Shown here piece by piece: positions 61,463-64,000 of a stretch of DNA of 64,000 nt. The translations under genes were made by a program, and so were the position numbers. The stretch is from positions 1 to 64,000 of the IMG/VR virus record IMGVR_UViG_3300020205_002210. The stretch is one strand, 5' to 3'. Under the pieces are notes generated by a model. It did not search any database. It saw only the letters and a list, made by a program, of their open reading frames with translations, and had not been told where the DNA came from. Source of the DNA: a virus. The first letter of the stretch is position 1, and each line of letters starts with the position of its first letter.

Positions 61463-63150
61463 ATCCCGATTTAAAATTCGGTGAGGCGTATAGAGATAAT
61501 CCGTTACTTAAAAAAGCAGGCGTTCAGGTAGAATACACACAAGAACAAATTGATGAATACATTAAGTGTTCTAAAGACCCCATATATTTTGCAAAAAAAT
61601 ATGTAAAGATTGTCAACGTTGATGAAGGTCTTATTAATTTTAGTATGTGGCCGTTTCAAGAGGAGATGTTGCATTTATTTGCAAACAACAGGTTTGTTAT
61701 AACCAAATGTCCTCGCCAAGTTGGTAAGACAACCACCACGATTGCTTATATGTTGTGGGCAACCATATTCACTGATACACAGAACTGTGCAGTCCTGGCC
61801 AATAAAGGTTCTTTAGCCAGAGACATTCTTTCTAAGTACCAGTTAGCATATGAGAACCTACCAATGTGGTTGCAACAAGGTGTGGTTACTTGGAATAAAG
61901 GTAATGTTGAACTAGAAAATGGATCAAAGATCATTGCTGCATCAACATCAAGTTCTGCTATCCGAGGAGGTTCTTTCAACATCGTATTCTTGGATGAATT
62001 TGCATTCGTTCCAAACAATATCGCAGAAGAATTCTTTAACTCTGTATATCCTGTAATATCATCCGGAAAAAAGACAAAAATTATAATTGTTTCTACACCA
62101 AATGGTATGAATCTATTCTACAAATTGTGGATGGATTCAATCAACAAGAAAAACAATTATATAAATTTCGAAATTCATTGGTCAATGGTACCTGGTCGTG
62201 ATGAAAGGTGGAAAGAAGAAACTATTCGAAACACATCTGAACGACAATTCAAACAAGAGTTTGAGACAGAGTTCTTAGGATCCAGTAACACACTAATTTC
62301 TGGTTACAAATTGCAACAGTTGGTATTTAATGATCCAATTGCAAATCACGATCTATTAAAAATATATGAACATCCAATAAAAGAAGGTATAGATGAATCA
62401 AAAACAGATCACCTATATTGCATGTGTGTGGATGTTTCTGAAGGTAAGAACTTAGACAGTTCAGCTTTCTCTGTAATTGATATATCACAAACACCATATA
62501 AACAAGTTGCAACATATAAGAGTTCATCGATTACGCCGATGCTTTTCCCAACTGTCATATATAATACAGCAAGATATTATAATGATGCATATGTTTTGGT
62601 TGAGATTAACAACAACCCACAAGTAGCAGACTCGTTGCATGTGGATTTTGAATATGAAAACTTGTGGAAAATATTTACAGGCAACAAGAAACCACAACAA
62701 TTGTCAGCAGGCTTTGCCCGTGGCATTCAAATGGGTTTAAAAATGTCACCTCAAGTTAAAGCGATTGGGTGTTCAAACCTAAAAACTTTGATTGAAGGTG
62801 ACAAATTAGTAATTAATGATTTTGATACATACTCCGAACTGACAACTTTTGTACACCAAAAGAACTCGTTTAGTGCGGAAGATGGTGCAAACGATGACAT
62901 GGTTATGTCTCTGGTGATTTTTTCGTGGCTTTCGACACAACAATACTTTAAAGAGATTGTTAACCACGACATTAGAAAACAGATTCAGTTAGAAAATATG
63001 AATCAAATAGATGATGATGTTCTACCCGCTCCTATTATTGAAGATGGTTTAGAACATGATTTCCAAATTATAGATGGTGATTTGTGGGAAGTAGCGGACG
63101 GCAATGAAATTTATTCAAAATTCATACGAAATAGGCTGGAAAGGTTATAA
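61459..63150 (+). CDS. 17: Large terminase subunit gp17 (packaging ATPase and nuclease)
   Basis: 563 residues (T4 gp17 is 610). The ATPase has Walker A 'CPRQVGKTTT' (84-93), Walker B 'NIVFLDEFAF' with D179-E180, and a coupling motif STPNG at 212-216. The nuclease domain has the three acidic residues of the RNase H-like fold: D325 ('CVDVSEGK'), E382 ('VLVEINNN') and D479/D480 ('GANDDMVM'). All match T4 gp17 (Walker A, DE, then D401, E458, D542). It drives headful packaging from concatemers. Every catalytic residue looks intact. Confidence 0.95.
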   Translation: MNPDLKFGEAYRDNPLLKKAGVQVEYTQEQIDEYIKCSKDPIYFAKKYVKIVNVDEGLINFSMWPFQEEMLHLFANNRFVITKCPRQVGKTTTTIAYMLWATIFTDTQNCAVLANKGSLARDILSKYQLAYENLPMWLQQGVVTWNKGNVELENGSKIIAASTSSSAIRGGSFNIVFLDEFAFVPNNIAEEFFNSVYPVISSGKKTKIIIVSTPNGMNLFYKLWMDSINKKNNYINFEIHWSMVPGRDERWKEETIRNTSERQFKQEFETEFLGSSNTLISGYKLQQLVFNDPIANHDLLKIYEHPIKEGIDESKTDHLYCMCVDVSEGKNLDSSAFSVIDISQTPYKQVATYKSSSITPMLFPTVIYNTARYYNDAYVLVEINNNPQVADSLHVDFEYENLWKIFTGNKKPQQLSAGFARGIQMGLKMSPQVKAIGCSNLKTLIEGDKLVINDFDTYSELTTFVHQKNSFSAEDGANDDMVMSLVIFSWLSTQQYFKEIVNHDIRKQIQLENMNQIDDDVLPAPIIEDGLEHDFQIIDGDLWEVADGNEIYSKFIRNRLERL

Positions 63151-63161
63151 ATCCGGCCTTT

Positions 63162-63169
63162 CATAAATA
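63162..63169 (+). promoter_or_regulatory. Late promoter core CATAAATA before the sheath gene
   Basis: CATAAATACAC lies 48 nt before the ATG at 63217. AAATAC (63165-63170) and GTATTT (63178-63183) can pair, but this stem overlaps the promoter core and is less convincing. AAGGAG ending 7 nt before the ATG is a strong ribosome site, fitting high sheath production. Confidence 0.65.
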
Positions 63170-63216
63170 CACTTATGGTATTTTGCCAAGAGAACAAATA
63201 ATTCAAGGAGAATAAA

Positions 63217-64000
63217 ATGGCATTTCAAATCTCTCCAGGCGTAAATGTATCTGAAGTTGATGCAACGACTGTTGTACCTTCAGTGCAACAAACTGCTGGT
63301 GCATTTGCTGGAACATTTCAATGGGGTCCAGCGGATAAAGTAAGACAAATAGATAGTGAATTAACTCTCGTTAGTACATTCGGTAAACCAGATGCAGCTT
63401 CTGCAACAGATTTTTTTACTGCTGCAAACTTTCTATCATATGGTAATAATCTGAACATCGTTAGATCGGTCGGAAATCTTGCAAACAATGCAACCGATGG
63501 CAGCGGTGGTACGATTCAAATTAAGAATGAAGATGTTTACGAAACTACATATCTACTCACCAACAATAGCAATAGCTATGGTCCATTTGTGGGAAGATAT
63601 CCAGGACTCTTGGGTAATTCTTTAACTGTTCATGTTTGTGCAAATACAAGCACATTTAGTTCATGGAGTTACAGAAGTTATTTTACATCAGCACCAGGTA
63701 CATCAGAATTTGCCAGTTCAGTAGGCGGCAGCAATGACGAAATGCACATTGTTGTGGTTGATGCAGATGGTCTATTTACTGGATCAGCAGGTGCGATACT
63801 TGAAACTTACGGTTTTGTTTCGGCTGCTTCTGATGCAACAATTAATGGCGTAACAAACTACTACAAACAAGTCATACTTAACAACTCCAAGTATGTGTAC
63901 GCAATGAGTCCAATTGATTATGGTACAACAAATGCAACTTGGGACCGGGCTGCGGCCGGCAGAAGTTTTGCAAGACCAGCCACAAACATTGCAACCAATT
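63217..64000 (+). CDS. 18: Tail sheath gp18, N-terminal part (runs off right edge)
   Basis: The first 261 codons are open to the edge. MAFQISPGVNVSEVDATTVV, then 'AGAFAGTFQWGPADKV', 'VSTFGKPDAASATDFFTAAN' and 'FLSYGNNLNIVRSVGN', is the gp18 sheath pattern. The sheath contracts to drive the tube into the cell. T4 gp18 is 659 residues, so roughly a third is visible. Later residues, about 125-200, contain a less conserved, surface-type domain. The gene follows gp17 as in T4, with its own promoter and strong ribosome site. Confidence 0.93.
   Translation, partial: MAFQISPGVNVSEVDATTVVPSVQQTAGAFAGTFQWGPADKVRQIDSELTLVSTFGKPDAASATDFFTAANFLSYGNNLNIVRSVGNLANNATDGSGGTIQIKNEDVYETTYLLTNNSNSYGPFVGRYPGLLGNSLTVHVCANTSTFSSWSYRSYFTSAPGTSEFASSVGGSNDEMHIVVVDADGLFTGSAGAILETYGFVSAASDATINGVTNYYKQVILNNSKYVYAMSPIDYGTTNATWDRAAAGRSFARPATNIATN

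Overview
The window is a 64-kb stretch of a T4-like contractile-tailed bacteriophage genome (Caudoviricetes), carrying part of the virion structure module. The gene set (gp4, gp48/gp54, gp53, hub, gp5, gp25, gp6, gp7-like, gp8, DUF4815-type giant protein, gp13-gp14-gp15-gp16-gp17-gp18), the short gene spacing with ATGA/TAATG overlaps, and NATAAATA motifs upstream of gene clusters (the T4-type late promoter core) all point to this group. The AT-rich composition (about 38-40% GC by eye) and the long tail-fibre genes built on YANAAFIQAN-type repeats look like aquatic T4-like phages (cyanophage/pelagiphage relatives). The host cannot be told from this window, and no host genes, tRNAs, CRISPR arrays or insertion sequences were seen.

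Layout. 1-3181 (minus strand): gp4 head-completion protein, a conserved protein that may be a DNA end protector, a tail-tube-like protein, a gp26-type tail/baseplate assembly chaperone with an apparent programmed -1 frameshift into a gp51-like extension, and the start of a probable tape-measure/tail-peptidase protein with APKT pentapeptide repeats that runs off the left edge. 3182-3312 is a divergent promoter region. 3313-17081 (plus): the baseplate. It holds gp48/gp54 tube cap, gp53, a gp27-like hub, a gp5 spike split over two genes, gp25, gp6, a gp7-like protein, a small fibre and gp8. 17091-23429 encodes a 2112-residue DUF4815-type protein, followed by a small coiled-coil protein.

23655-56482 is a roughly 33-kb host-recognition region: a fibre with a self-cleaving S74 chaperone tail, small Mtd-like fibres, and a tandem array of cassettes of the form [YANAAF-repeat fibre] - [about 118-residue beta-sandwich protein] - [adhesin] - [small possible assembly protein]. 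The adhesins are of different types (glycine-rich, seven-bladed propeller, six-bladed propeller). Six of them share an ungapped N-terminal segment ending in Trp-Pro, which looks like a common plug that holds exchangeable tips.

56532-64000 returns to the T4 core: neck gp13, gp14, tail terminator gp15, an inserted propeller fibre, small terminase gp16, large terminase gp17, and the start of tail sheath gp18. Together the genes build the neck, contractile tail, baseplate and an unusually large set of alternative adhesins, and package DNA into the head. The most noteworthy items are the cassette array with its shared WP plug, the frameshift signal in the chaperone gene, the split spike, the shared DGGxF C-termini, and promoter-proximal hairpins over ribosome-binding sites.
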